Notes: generated by a model from the sequence alone, not told the origin. 64,000 bases of DNA from Janthinobacterium sp. B9-8 (GCF_000969645.2 NZ_CP014222.1:1987740-2051739); one strand, 5' to 3'; numbered from the stretch's first letter, positions 46,003 to 53,855 are shown. A program made the numbers and translations.

Positions 46003-46242
46003 TTATAGGTAAACTTTTCTCCAGCAATGCCAGTCGTCCCCTATTTCAAGCTCCTTCCCGACTCCGTCATGCATCGTAAATATCTTCCTTACCCCGTTGC
46101 GCTCGATAAGAAGACCAAAATCCCCGAAAAGGTGCTGTACTGGATAAAGAACTTTTTCATAGGGGATCTTTTCAAAGGCCACTCTTTCCAATTCGTTTGA
46201 AATATGAATTGGCTTCACATCAATAATAGTGATATCGCCCAT
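46003..46242 (-). CDS. Phage hypothetical protein, 79 residues
   Basis: A 79-residue protein (MGDITIIDVKPIHISNELER). The ATG at 46242 follows GGTGGAG by seven bases and starts just after the upstream stop, so it is preferred to the ATG at 46260. The product is mixed alpha/beta (QHLFGDFGLLIERNG) without a known domain. It is the last gene of the early leftward operon before the GGTACGC cluster. Confidence 0.55.
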   Translation of the reverse strand: MGDITIIDVKPIHISNELERVAFEKIPYEKVLYPVQHLFGDFGLLIERNGVRKIFTMHDGVGKELEIGDDWHCWRKVYL

Positions 46243-46243
46243 A

Positions 46244-46816
46244 TCAATGCTCCACCACACCCACCCACTGCTTTTTCCTAAACATCATTTCGCACATATC
46301 CAGCGCCACGGCCTCGAGCTTGTCTAGTGCTCGCTCTACCCCTTCCACCCACTTGCGAAACTCGCGGCACGGAATGCCGTAATCCAGCCCAATCTGATCG
46401 CAGTTAATGCCCCCTTTCCCATCTATGCGCTGCTGCCTACGCGCGTAATCCCGATCCTGCGCTCGTAGCATCCAACGATACGCGACCTCTATCGCGGGAG
46501 CCTGTCCTACGTCATCCGCATCGGGCAATTGATCCCAAATCGCCTTGGCTGTGGCCACACGTACCGCCTCATGTGGGGTCCGACGCCCTGTAATGAGCAG
46601 TAGCGCCAGCGGCTGATCGTGCAGCGCCTCTTGTGCCGTCCGTAAAATCATACTGGCCTGCGCCCTCACGTCTAAATGATGCCCCGTTGGCACTCCACCA
46701 CGCGCGGTCATAATTCGCCCAATCTGGCTGCGTGTTGTCGGGTCAACCGCCGCCGCATCCGCAGTAAGCGCCCACTTCATCGCGTGGCCCGCGTCAGTCC
46801 AGTGATCTCGTAGCAT
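46244..46816 (-). CDS. Phage protein in the position of a late-gene regulator
   Basis: A 190-residue protein with an N-terminal helical part (LRDHWTDAGHAMKWAL), a central ALLLITGRRTPHEAVR segment and a C-terminal helix-turn-helix-like region (CDQIGLDYGIPCREFRKWVE). No family is recognised. In lambdoid layouts the gene at this place, after nin-region genes and before the packaging genes, encodes the Q-type antiterminator. Terminators lie between it and the late operon, which supports such a role but does not prove it. Confidence 0.5.
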   Translation of the reverse strand: MLRDHWTDAGHAMKWALTADAAAVDPTTRSQIGRIMTARGGVPTGHHLDVRAQASMILRTAQEALHDQPLALLLITGRRTPHEAVRVATAKAIWDQLPDADDVGQAPAIEVAYRWMLRAQDRDYARRQQRIDGKGGINCDQIGLDYGIPCREFRKWVEGVERALDKLEAVALDMCEMMFRKKQWVGVVEH

Positions 46817-46984
46817 TTAATCCCCTCCACCACGTATGGCATCAGCAAATCTAGCTAGTAGATGTATCCTCTGGATCGCATCTTCGTTAGCAATTTCATC
46901 ACCCAAATACAGCAAATGCGCTGCTAATTGCGGGCTTCCTTGTACTACCGCTTGGGCGATGGCCTGCATTTCGGAATCGAGCAT
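46817..46984 (-). CDS. Small phage protein, 55 residues
   Basis: A 55-residue frame (MLDSEMQAIAQAVVQGSPQL) fills the gap between two genes exactly. It starts immediately after the previous stop and ends immediately before the next ATG. It is predicted helical and acidic at the start. The tight spacing supports a real gene of the early operon; the function is unknown. Confidence 0.6.
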   Translation of the reverse strand: MLDSEMQAIAQAVVQGSPQLAAHLLYLGDEIANEDAIQRIHLLARFADAIRGGGD

Positions 46985-47326
46985 TTAAACCTCTCTAATC
47001 TGGATGCCGTGGACTTTCAGCATGAGCTTGCGCTTGATGATGTAATCAGCAGTTTTAAAGCCCTTTACATCGATCACCTCTTTGCGTCCGTCCGCATACT
47101 CCACACGGAAATCAGCGATATAGTGACAGGCCCGCTCTGCACATTTGCCGTCAATTCTTTGTGACGGCACTAGCTCAAACTTAACTTGTTTCTCGATCAC
47201 GACGACTCGCTCGGCTGGATTGTTCGCATTACGAAACAATTCCAGTTTTGCCGCAAAGGCGGCTTCTTTCTTCGAGTCGTAGCCACCCGTTTTTTGGTTT
47301 TTATACTTGCTTGGCTTAGGGTGCAA
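46985..47326 (-). CDS. DUF1064-family nuclease-like phage protein
   Basis: A 113-residue protein of the DUF1064 family, which resembles PD-(D/E)XK nucleases. The signature elements are KYKNQKTGGYDSKKEAAFA near residues 7-25, YIADFRVEY with the acidic residue, and EVIDVKGFKT with the D-x-K pair. A Holliday-junction or replication-fork nuclease role is often proposed for this phage family. It is in the early leftward operon between small genes and overlaps the upstream 49-residue gene by 11 bases. Confidence 0.8.
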   Translation of the reverse strand: MHPKPSKYKNQKTGGYDSKKEAAFAAKLELFRNANNPAERVVVIEKQVKFELVPSQRIDGKCAERACHYIADFRVEYADGRKEVIDVKGFKTADYIIKRKLMLKVHGIQIREV

Positions 47327-47465
47327 AAGTTAACCTCACACAATTGGCCCAGCGAGCCAGTGCCTCGCCAGTCGTTGCCCCGTATTCGCGCACGGTCAGC
47401 CCATTGATCTGTCCATAGCAAAGATATTGACCGGAAAAAGAGCTAAATTTGATTCTTGGTTTCAT
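47316..47465 (-). CDS. Small phage protein, 49 residues
   Basis: A 49-residue frame (MKPRIKFSSFSGQYLCYGQI) whose ATG overlaps the stop of the upstream gene as ATGA. That is the standard coupling in this operon. It contains a beta-like start and a helical end (GEALARWANCVRL). No family is recognised, but small phage proteins of similar style are common. Confidence 0.6.
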   Translation of the reverse strand: MKPRIKFSSFSGQYLCYGQINGLTVREYGATTGEALARWANCVRLTFAP

Positions 47466-47722
47466 ATGCGCCCCATTGCGGAGCGGACATACGGCAATAG
47501 ATGCACATAGTTCATGTATGCATCCTTTGGCGTCATGCCGTAAGCACAGGCTTCGCTACTGCGACACTCCCACATGGGCGAGAGGTGTTTAATTCTCTTA
47601 ATGCGCGGCCTTGCCAACTTCTCTTTGATGGCTTTGCCAGATCCATTGATCCGTTCTTCCCATTTTTTGACGTAACCTATCGCTTTTCCCATGATCGGCC
47701 AGCCAATTGTCTGAATAGTCAT
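47462..47722 (-). CDS. Phage hypothetical protein, 86 residues
   Basis: An 86-residue basic protein (MGKAIGYVKKWEERINGSG, LARPRIKRIKHLSPMW) with two cysteines (ECRSSEACAYGM). An ATGA overlap joins it to the HNH gene upstream. A helical end (PKDAYMNYVHLLPYVRSAM) suggests protein-protein contact. The function is unknown. Confidence 0.55.
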   Translation of the reverse strand: MTIQTIGWPIMGKAIGYVKKWEERINGSGKAIKEKLARPRIKRIKHLSPMWECRSSEACAYGMTPKDAYMNYVHLLPYVRSAMGRI

Positions 47723-48105
47723 TTCACCGTCCTCACTAAATCTCGCTGAAACAGCTCACGCAAAGTAAGCACAATCGCCCTGTCCGCCATCGCTCGGCGC
47801 TCCTCTTTGCTCAGATGCACCCCATTGTCAATTTCATGGTGGCATTTCAAGCACAGCGCAGCGGTCAGGGCGTCGTCCACTTTTTGGCTCTTGCCTTTAC
47901 CCTCGTTCCTGTGAGCCGCTTGCACGCCGTGCGTACCGCAAAGTACGCAAAATTCGAGACTGCGTACCGCATCAAGCCAAGTAGCGCTTTTCTTGGGTGC
48001 GGCCTTGGGGATGGCTTGGCGTGTTGCTCCGGCTAAAACGATAGAAGCGTCACCGCTTGCACTGTTTTCTTGCCAAGACTGAGGGCGCGCGCATACTTTG
48101 CTCAT
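47719..48105 (-). CDS. HNH-like Cys/His nuclease of the nin region
   Basis: A 128-residue protein. The start at 48105 (MSKVCARPQSW) is chosen because its ATG overlaps the previous stop as ATGA; the longer frame begins inside that gene. It carries CVLCGTHGVQAAHRNEGKG and then ALCLKCHHEIDNG, a zinc-binding C-x2-C/C-x2-C framework with a His-rich catalytic region. This is like the HNH-type nucleases of lambdoid nin regions and the Ref-like recombination nucleases. It probably acts on DNA during recombination or replication. Confidence 0.7.
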   Translation of the reverse strand: MSKVCARPQSWQENSASGDASIVLAGATRQAIPKAAPKKSATWLDAVRSLEFCVLCGTHGVQAAHRNEGKGKSQKVDDALTAALCLKCHHEIDNGVHLSKEERRAMADRAIVLTLRELFQRDLVRTVK

Positions 48106-48482
48106 GACTCGGCCTCGCTTTTTTCTGCCCAATATTTTTCATACACATCTTGCGTCAGCATCTGCGAAAAAAACTCAGGTCTGCTTCTCAATGACGAAAC
48201 GCCGTAATGGTTGTCTCCTGTCCTCACATGGCTTGATGCGCTATCGCGGTAATCAATCCAAAGTTTTAAAAACACTGCAGCCGCTTCGTTAAAGCCTTCT
48301 TCTTTAAAGGCTTGATCGGCCCCTTCTTTCTGTCCGTACGCTGCCGCTCTTTGCGTTACATGCCAAATGATCCGGTATTTGATAGTCTCGGCGCTTTGAG
48401 CCGCTTTTTGAGCCTCTTCGCTCAACTCACGAAGCTGATCAATAGTTAATCCATCTAGTAGCGCTTTCGTTGATTTGCTCAT
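48102..48482 (-). CDS. Phage hypothetical protein, 126 residues
   Basis: A 126-residue helical protein starting MSKSTKALLDGLTIDQLREL at 48482, where the ATG overlaps the upstream stop. A Glu/Ala-rich helix (EEAQKAAQSAETIKYR) is followed by EEGFNEAAAVFLKLWIDY and an aromatic end. Its last part (LRSRPEFFSQML) resembles the end of the 128-residue protein encoded at 48,940 (LLTPYRLPEPDYLRFW) only loosely. No family is recognised. Confidence 0.55.
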   Translation of the reverse strand: MSKSTKALLDGLTIDQLRELSEEAQKAAQSAETIKYRIIWHVTQRAAAYGQKEGADQAFKEEGFNEAAAVFLKLWIDYRDSASSHVRTGDNHYGVSSLRSRPEFFSQMLTQDVYEKYWAEKSEAES

Positions 48483-48943
48483 TGCATGTCTTCCGGTAAA
48501 AGAAGCATTCCGCTCATCCATGGGATGACTCGGACGTTCAAGCCCAATACCTGCGCATCGTATGTATACCCGCCACTGGATGGCATACCGAACTTGGCGG
48601 AGGCAGTGAATTGCATGCCAAACGAAGCTGCAGCCACCCCCATTAGCTCCTCAAAATCACTTGGCCCCATAAGCAACGTTCGCGAACGAGTATTCCAATT
48701 CTCAAAAATATTGCGCTTAGCCTTATAAAGCCTCTCCATGAAACTACTGGCTAAGAAAGTAACGTGCTCAACCTCAATCGTTTTCAAGAATGCGGGCTTA
48801 ATCCTCCCCTTCGCCTTCATCGCAGCTAAAAAACGCTTTGTTTTGCGGCTTGGATTTACAACCGTAAATTCCTCTTCGAGGTTTTTGGGCGTGAAAACAT
48901 CAGAGCGCCGGTGAAAAACCATATTGATCACGTCTCTACTCAT
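48479..48943 (-). CDS. Phage hypothetical protein, 154 residues
   Basis: A 154-residue protein in the early operon. The N-terminal third is basic (NPSRKTKRFLAAMKAKGRI). The rest is mixed, with LLMGPSDFEELMGVAAASFG and FGMPSSGGYTYDAQVLGLNV, ending in a hydrophobic segment (VIPWMSGMLLLPEDM). It couples to both neighbours through ATGA overlaps. I do not recognise a family. Confidence 0.5.
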   Translation of the reverse strand: MSRDVINMVFHRRSDVFTPKNLEEEFTVVNPSRKTKRFLAAMKAKGRIKPAFLKTIEVEHVTFLASSFMERLYKAKRNIFENWNTRSRTLLMGPSDFEELMGVAAASFGMQFTASAKFGMPSSGGYTYDAQVLGLNVRVIPWMSGMLLLPEDMQ

Positions 48944-49326
48944 GACTTAGTCCCGTCAGCAGAAGACCAAAACCGAAGATAATCGGGTTCAGGTAAGCGA
49001 TACGGGGTGAGCAATGGCATCTCACTGGAAAAACGATGACTGAGCATTGGATTTGCAGTGAAATCTGAAGCAACAGTCTTAAAATTTTCCTCAAAAGAAG
49101 ACAAAAAAACGGCCAGCGCATCTAGATAGCATTCCTCCCTAAAATACATATCTTTATCTTTCGCATTGCGGACTACCCAAATCGTCCGAGCCGGCGCACT
49201 TTTTACCTCAGATATTTTTGACTCAAGCACTTCCCGCATCGCGACTAGCTGTCTCAACTCTAAATCGCTAATTCGCTCTTCAAAGCTCAAGGAACCTAGG
49301 TTTTCGATTAACTCTTTCTGATTCAT
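48940..49326 (-). CDS. Phage hypothetical protein, 128 residues
   Basis: A 128-residue protein. An N-terminal helix region (MNQKELIENLGSLSFEERIS) and a stretch LRQLVAMREVLESKIS suggest a coiled coil. The second half is mixed, with aromatic residues (EPDYLRFWSSADG). It lies between ninB and the 154-residue gene with ATGA overlaps at both ends. No domain is recognised. Confidence 0.5.
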   Translation of the reverse strand: MNQKELIENLGSLSFEERISDLELRQLVAMREVLESKISEVKSAPARTIWVVRNAKDKDMYFREECYLDALAVFLSSFEENFKTVASDFTANPMLSHRFSSEMPLLTPYRLPEPDYLRFWSSADGTKS

Positions 49327-49754
49327 TGCACCAACCCCCTACTCGCCGGAAAACAAACCCCATACTCAGTAGCCGCATCCGCTTCTACTTGAGTCGTGTA
49401 CTCGCTAAACTCTTTCACCCCCATGTCACTTGTGGATTTTCGGCGGATGATCACGTCCCCATTGGGTAGCGTTACGTCCTCGCAAACGCCGAATTTGCGT
49501 GCAAAATGCTCATGCCAAACATCAGGGCCAAATTTCTTGCCGGCCACCCACACCTGCTCGCTGATGCTTTTGAGCACTACGGCCCAGTAGTAGGCGTTTT
49601 GCTCGCTGTTTCGCTTGCGCTCTGATGTGGTCACAATCACCCGCAGCGGCGTGCCGTTCTCGATCAGGGCTTTGGCGTTGTCTCGCACCAATGCGCCAAT
49701 GGCAGCCCAGACACTTGGCCCATTTAGGATGAATTCGCGGTATAGGGCGCTCAT
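49323..49754 (-). CDS. ninB: NinB-family recombination protein
   Basis: A 143-residue protein of the NinB (lambda Orf) family. The start at 49754 (MSALYREFILNGP) overlaps the previous stop as ATGA and is preferred to the ATG three codons earlier. The hallmark is RNSEQNAYYWAVVLKSISE. FARKFGVCEDV and the KSTSDMGVKEFSEYTTQVEA segment follow. Lambda Orf binds single-stranded DNA and SSB and helps RecBCD-independent recombination. Here it belongs to the leftward nin-like segment, while SSB and the Sak4-like ATPase are on the right arm. Confidence 0.88.
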   Translation of the reverse strand: MSALYREFILNGPSVWAAIGALVRDNAKALIENGTPLRVIVTTSERKRNSEQNAYYWAVVLKSISEQVWVAGKKFGPDVWHEHFARKFGVCEDVTLPNGDVIIRRKSTSDMGVKEFSEYTTQVEADAATEYGVCFPASRGLVQ

Positions 49755-49933
49755 TCCGTCCATTCCTTCGCCACGGCCCTAGCATCCATTTCCTGTGCAG
49801 CAATCCACTTTTCACACGCCGCACTGGTTTTAAACTTCGCCGCAGACGATAGAATGCTGGCTAGGCCAGAATGGTTTTTGCACGCGAACCAGTTAGGGGC
49901 TTTGTTGTGCTCGGCCACGTAGATGATGCTCAT
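49751..49933 (-). CDS. Small phage protein, 60 residues
   Basis: A 60-residue protein starting MSIIYVAEHNKAPNWFACKN at 49933, by ATGA overlap with the previous gene. It ends in a helical, charged part (ACEKWIAAQEMDARAVAKEW). The small size and tight coupling are typical for nin-region genes of unknown function. Confidence 0.6.
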   Translation of the reverse strand: MSIIYVAEHNKAPNWFACKNHSGLASILSSAAKFKTSAACEKWIAAQEMDARAVAKEWTE

Positions 49934-50277
49934 GCTGTGGCCGTCCATAGTTCGTATACCTTCTTGGGTAGGCTGTGCTGACAGGCAAGATGCTTAAGCG
50001 GAGGAAGCGAGACAATGTGAAATCCATCAATAACCACCAAGGGGCGCTTGTCGCTTAACATTTGATCAACTTGTGCGGCAACGTACGCAAAATAAAAAAG
50101 TCGCTGCTTCTCTTTCTTAGAGAAATCATTCCACCAAGAAAACGGGACTTGAATCCGCGCTTTACACTTCACTTTACGTCCGTAGTCAAAGCGGTCGAAT
50201 TTCACTTCAACCATGCCGCACATGTTGTAAAACTCGGCCATTTTGAATGAAATGGTTTTGGAGTTATCTGTTCTCAT
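49930..50277 (-). CDS. Phage hypothetical protein, 115 residues
   Basis: A 115-residue protein starting MRTDNSKTISFKMAEFYNMC at 50277, overlapping the DnaC-like gene stop. It has a basic beta-rich start (KFDRFDYGRKVKCKARIQV), a helical middle (FSKKEKQRLFYFAYVAAQV) and a C-terminal HSLPKKVYELW. No family is recognised. It lies just after the helicase loader, so it may assist replication. Confidence 0.55.
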   Translation of the reverse strand: MRTDNSKTISFKMAEFYNMCGMVEVKFDRFDYGRKVKCKARIQVPFSWWNDFSKKEKQRLFYFAYVAAQVDQMLSDKRPLVVIDGFHIVSLPPLKHLACQHSLPKKVYELWTATA

Positions 50278-51047
50278 GCCGCTATCCGCCTCTGATCCGC
50301 CCAATCAAACAAAACTACCGTACCGTTTTCAGAAAGTCGGCTCGCAATTCGAGCGCCGACGGCCTTGCCGAAGCTCTCAAAGCTCAAATTGCTAATCGTC
50401 AAAACCGGCTTTTTAGCGTTGTAGCGGCGATTTACAACCTCTTGCAGCAACAACCTGTCGGTGTCTGAGCCACGAATCTGGTCGATTTCGTCAATGATCA
50501 GCAGATCAAAATCGGCAAAACGCTGGATTTCACCGTTTTCAGTCTTGCCCTCGGTGCCGTAGCTCTCCTTGATTTCGGAGAGAATCCCCATTGATGTGGC
50601 ATAGCGGCATGACATACCAGCTCCAACAATCAAACGCTGCATCACTTCGCACGCCAGTAGCGTTTTTCCCGTCCCCGTCTCACCTACCAGATTGAGCGAG
50701 GCCCACACCTTTTTTTGCGTCACTTGGTCGTAAAACAGCTTCGCCGCTTGCCGTGCCCGTCTCTGCTCGTCACTTGTAGCCACGAACTTTTGCCCGACAT
50801 ATTTTTCCGGCAAATGGGATACGGTCATCAGCGCTTTCGCACGCTCTTCTAGCCACTCGACCGGCAACGTTTTTGCCGCTTTCTGGCTAACGCAAACAGG
50901 ACAAACCCAGCTTTTCACGCTTGGCGGCACAGAAATCACCTGCTCACCATGCTTTTCGCATGTACCCCGCCATTGGCGAAAGCCTGAAAACATCGGCAAC
51001 ACAGACAAATCGAGGCTTTTGCTGGCACGTTCAATCACGGTTGTCAT
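50274..51047 (-). CDS. DnaC-like helicase loader
   Basis: A 257-residue AAA+ protein of the DnaC/IstB type. It has an N-terminal putative zinc-binding part (C30 and H33, then CPVC at 49-52), Walker A GETGTGKT at 122-129 and Walker B LLIIDEIDQ at about 182-190. A sensor-like TISNLSFE and a terminal arginine region (ASRLSENG) follow. It should load the host DnaB helicase on the phage origin. It couples to the DUF1376 protein gene upstream, the common loader-plus-initiator pair. Confidence 0.88.
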   Translation of the reverse strand: MTTVIERASKSLDLSVLPMFSGFRQWRGTCEKHGEQVISVPPSVKSWVCPVCVSQKAAKTLPVEWLEERAKALMTVSHLPEKYVGQKFVATSDEQRRARQAAKLFYDQVTQKKVWASLNLVGETGTGKTLLACEVMQRLIVGAGMSCRYATSMGILSEIKESYGTEGKTENGEIQRFADFDLLIIDEIDQIRGSDTDRLLLQEVVNRRYNAKKPVLTISNLSFESFGKAVGARIASRLSENGTVVLFDWADQRRIAA

Positions 51048-52057
51048 GCGGCCACCTCTGGCATAACGCCAAAATCATCTAGGTCAGCGTCGCTGTAAAT
51101 CGCGCTACCTTTCCCTTTCGCAATCATTCGAGCCAGCGAGGTCGCGGCCAATTCACGGTCAGAGGTGCGATCAAAACTCGTTTGAAATTTATCGTTCGAC
51201 GCCACGAATTTCGGCGAATCCCTTGCAGGTTTTCCATAGTCCTCAACCATGGGCCGCAAATACGCCACGCTGATCTGTTCGCCTGGCTTGCGGCTTTGCG
51301 CTAGTTCGGCAGCAGCAAGCCAGTCAGCATCAGGCTGTAGCAGTGCTGCGGCGAAATCACTGCGCCGCAAGATGGCTGGCGTAGCTTGAATTCCTTTTTC
51401 TCGCAGGAGCTTGGCAACTTCAACCGCTCGATCAATTTTTGGCTCGTCAGAAGTGAGCGCGGTGCTTTTTTCGTTTTCGCGCAATTCTGGTTGAGTTACT
51501 ACGCTCTCTACTACGGAGGGGTTTAGTGGTGTCTGGGGACTGGGGACTGGGGACTGGGGATACGTTGCAGGCGTTTCAGCTGCCGTTGCAGGTGCGACCT
51601 GAAACGGCGTTTCAGGTGCGTTCAAGGTCGCTACTTTTTCACGCAATAGCGTTACAGGTGCATTCCATGCAACGGCTACACCCGCAACCCGCAGCGCTTC
51701 AAACAATTGCGCCCGCTCTTCACGGTGGCGTTGCAGGCGCTCTTTTCCCTTGGCTGTCTTTGCTTCTCTTGCTGGTAAGCCATCCAGATATGATATTAAA
51801 TCTTCATCGCAGCGCTTGTTATGCCAGCAACCATCCGCTTCTAAGATAAAAAACTCATTGAGCACGACTTCTACAGCCTCGCGCTCTTCATCTGTGCGTG
51901 CGCCAACCAAGCGAGCCACCGCCTTTACATCATTCAAAAATGGCTTTTCTGAGGCGTAATACTTCCGAATCAACCGGCTATAAACACCGTCCTCCAATAA
52001 AGAGAGGTGGGCCGTCGCTTGGGCATAATCGCCGATGTGATGTTCGTAATAGTTCAT
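51044..52057 (-). CDS. DUF1376 replication initiator-like protein
   Basis: A 337-residue protein with an N-terminal DUF1376 domain (MNYYEHHIGDYAQATAHLSL, then EDGVYSRLIRKYYASE, residues 1-90). This winged-helix-like domain is common at the start of phage replication proteins. Residues about 155-200 are a Pro/Thr/Ser linker that contains a tandem 7-base DNA repeat. The C-terminal part (residues 220-320) resembles DnaT-like regions that bind primosome components. It probably helps open the origin with the loader encoded next to it. Confidence 0.8.
   Translation of the reverse strand: MNYYEHHIGDYAQATAHLSLLEDGVYSRLIRKYYASEKPFLNDVKAVARLVGARTDEEREAVEVVLNEFFILEADGCWHNKRCDEDLISYLDGLPAREAKTAKGKERLQRHREERAQLFEALRVAGVAVAWNAPVTLLREKVATLNAPETPFQVAPATAAETPATYPQSPVPSPQTPLNPSVVESVVTQPELRENEKSTALTSDEPKIDRAVEVAKLLREKGIQATPAILRRSDFAAALLQPDADWLAAAELAQSRKPGEQISVAYLRPMVEDYGKPARDSPKFVASNDKFQTSFDRTSDRELAATSLARMIAKGKGSAIYSDADLDDFGVMPEVAA
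51533..51560 (-). repeat. Four tandem 7-base repeats inside the DUF1376 gene
   Basis: CTGGGGA (plus strand) is repeated four times without a break at 51533-51560, in the proline-rich linker region. Because 7 is not a multiple of 3, a gain or loss of one unit would shift the frame and remove the C-terminal half of the protein. Confidence 0.85.
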
Positions 52058-52752
52058 TACGCAGCCCTCTCGCCAAATTGGGCCTTGATGTACGCATCGC
52101 CCGCATTGGTAATAAATGGCTGATCACGGTCTTTGTCATTAGCGGCAACCTGCTTGATGACGCCATAGCCTTTATCAACAAACCATTGCATCCACACCAT
52201 CTTATCGGTGCGCTTAAAAGCCATGCCGTGCTCACGTAGCAGGCGTCCAAGCTTGACGGCAGATAGCCCCATACTCTTAGCCACATCGGTCAGGCTACGG
52301 AGATTGTCGCGGGCTACATATTTGTCGAAGTGCTCTACTTTTGGCGCGGCCAAAAGTAATGCCGTTTGCTGTTCTTCGATTTGCTCGGCCTGTCTAGATG
52401 CCAGCATCAAAGCCTCAGAAAAAGTAACAGGGATAGCAAAGACGGGCGTTCGGGCTTCTTTTAAAATAGCAAGCACATCACGGCGCACAGCCTTTGACTC
52501 GCGCATTGAAACCAGCATGCATTGATCAAGCGTTAGGGAGGCAACCCAAGACACTGTGCCGTTAGGATTTTTCACTACGAAACTTTCGTAGTGCTCGCCT
52601 TCCAGCTCATCAAACACACGTTCAGCAAAATCATTGCGACGAATGGGTTGCTCGCCATTGCTCACGCGCTTTTCATTGATTAAATCAAGCAAGGTGAGGC
52701 TACTTAGCAATTCACTCGCATCGACCTTGCTATTGAGAATCAAATTACTCAT
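52057..52752 (-). CDS. Phage antirepressor-type protein (KilAC C-terminal domain)
   Basis: A 231-residue protein. The start is the ATG at 52752 (MSNLILNSKVDAS), since GGAG of the ribosome binding site lies between it and the upstream TTG. Residues about 20-105 resemble Rha/antirepressor N-terminal domains (EHYESFVVKNPNGTVSW, then MRESKAVRRDVLAIL). Residues about 140-210 match the KilAC/ANT domain (RDNLRSLTDVAKSMGLSAVKLGRLLREH-like helix-turn-helix). Such proteins neutralise phage or host repressors, and it sits two genes after the CII-like gene. Confidence 0.75.
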   Translation of the reverse strand: MSNLILNSKVDASELLSSLTLLDLINEKRVSNGEQPIRRNDFAERVFDELEGEHYESFVVKNPNGTVSWVASLTLDQCMLVSMRESKAVRRDVLAILKEARTPVFAIPVTFSEALMLASRQAEQIEEQQTALLLAAPKVEHFDKYVARDNLRSLTDVAKSMGLSAVKLGRLLREHGMAFKRTDKMVWMQWFVDKGYGVIKQVAANDKDRDQPFITNAGDAYIKAQFGERAA

Positions 52753-52838
52753 AATTAACTCCAAGGATTAATCAACTTCACTTGAAAAATCTTCACCCCG
52801 CACATGGCCCACCCATTGCGGGGTTTTCCTCTTTTGAA

Positions 52839-53024
52839 CTACCGGCATAGCCGTCTCAAAAACTGATCGCGCTGCGCATGCAATACCAATATCTGCGCAT
52901 AGATAATGGATACGTCGATTCCCATGTCGCAATACCAGCTCATGACCCGCTCAGCGTCCGCAATTTCCACTTCCAGCTTGAATAGCTGCCAGTACAAATT
53001 GAGCCTGCGCCAAATGCTTTTCAT
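52839..53024 (-). CDS. Small phage protein, 61 residues
   Basis: A 61-residue helical protein (MKSIWRRLNLYWQLFKLEVE, AQILVLHAQRDQFLRRLCR). The start at 53024 overlaps the CII-like gene stop as ATGA and is preferred to the longer frame. Its amphipathic helices suggest binding to protein or membrane. The function is unknown. Confidence 0.6.
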   Translation of the reverse strand: MKSIWRRLNLYWQLFKLEVEIADAERVMSWYCDMGIDVSIIYAQILVLHAQRDQFLRRLCR

Positions 53025-53458
53025 GATTTGACCTTCGCTTGAAAACCGACGGTGTCTTGTAAAGCTTGCCCGCTCATCAATGAAGCCAGCGCCCATGAGT
53101 CGTTACTGGCGCAGCCACTGCACGCTTCCTTAGTTAGCCATTCCGCCACCAACAGCGTGGCTGCTTGCCGGACTTCCTGTGTCACCGCATCGGGCGACAA
53201 ATCAACAGCAATACCCACGTAAGCACGTGCCAGGCATTTCATGGCTCGGTACTTTTCTTCGCTCACCACCACTTGGCCTTCAGGAATTAAGCGCAGGCGC
53301 AGCACACTCAAAAAAGCGTCTAGCTGGCTGATTTTTACGCCCTGCTGGTTGTGAACCATCTTGGTTACAGCCCCTTCATCAACGCCCATCGTCAGCGCAA
53401 CTTCTTTTTGCGAGACAAACGTCAATGCATCCCGAATAAGTAGACTTGCTTGTTTCAT
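53021..53458 (-). CDS. CII-like transcription activator
   Basis: A 145-residue protein. The start at 53458 (MKQASLLIRDALTF) has GAGGGCAG upstream. The helix-turn-helix (SQKEVALTMGVDEGAVTKM, residues about 17-36) and the KISQLDAFLSVLRLRLI stretch match the CII family. CII proteins turn on the lysogenic promoters of repressor and integrase. The C-terminal half is longer than lambda CII (97 residues) and carries cysteines (CSGCASND). It follows the Cro-like gene in the leftward operon. Confidence 0.78.
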   Translation of the reverse strand: MKQASLLIRDALTFVSQKEVALTMGVDEGAVTKMVHNQQGVKISQLDAFLSVLRLRLIPEGQVVVSEEKYRAMKCLARAYVGIAVDLSPDAVTQEVRQAATLLVAEWLTKEACSGCASNDSWALASLMSGQALQDTVGFQAKVKS

Positions 53459-53748
53459 GTTTCTGCCCTCAATTGATGGCAATTCAATTGGTTATCGTTA
53501 TTGCTTTGCGTCTGTAAAACTGATGGCATAGAACAACTGGAGCTACCAACATGAGCACAAACCTCGGCATACAGCGCCACAGCAGCATGAAAGGCATGAG
53601 CATCAATGCGCTTTGTTTGAGTGCGAGTAATCGCCCGACTCACCCCCGATTGAGTGAGTCCAATACGCTCAGCGATATCTTTTTGCGTCATCCGTGTGGC
53701 ATTGATATCACGGAGCATCTGGGAGAAATCAATAGTAATATTTTCCAT
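53455..53748 (-). CDS. Cro-like HTH repressor
   Basis: A 97-residue protein starting MENITIDFSQMLRDINATRM. The ATG at 53748 is the likely start, although one at 53760 is also in frame. The helix-turn-helix TQKDIAERIGLTQSGVSRAI lies at residues about 21-40. The tail is Ser/Gln/Asn-rich and shows no peptidase motif, as expected for Cro. It is the first gene of the leftward early operon and is divergent from the repressor gene. The palindrome at 53747-53760 covers its start. Confidence 0.8.
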   Translation of the reverse strand: MENITIDFSQMLRDINATRMTQKDIAERIGLTQSGVSRAITRTQTKRIDAHAFHAAVALYAEVCAHVGSSSCSMPSVLQTQSNNDNQLNCHQLRAET

Positions 53749-53855
53749 GAGTATAATCATAATTCTACAAATGACTTAACTCAAGATAAATATGAGCAAG
53801 CTCATTTGCTGACAGCCTCAGTTACATCCAAAATTATGAGTATGGACATACTCAT
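53747..53855. promoter_or_regulatory. Divergent operator region between cro-like and repressor genes
   Basis: Three palindromic sites share ATGAGTAT-type half-sites. ATGAGTATAATCAT at 53747-53760 is imperfect. ATGAGCAAGCTCAT at 53792-53805 is perfect. At 53836-53855, ATGAGTAT and ATACTCAT pair perfectly around GGAC. The first overlaps the cro-like start and the last overlaps the repressor start, so both genes are probably autoregulated here. Confidence 0.75.

Noticed and set aside
49522..49824. 100-codon minus-strand frame over ninB
   Set aside because: It is an alternative frame of ninB and its upstream neighbour, with highly basic, protein-unlike composition.
53551..53835. N-terminal extension of the repressor (95 codons)
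   Set aside because: It lies antisense over the cro-like gene and the operators and has no HTH-family character before MSMDIL. The start at 53,836 is the normal one.
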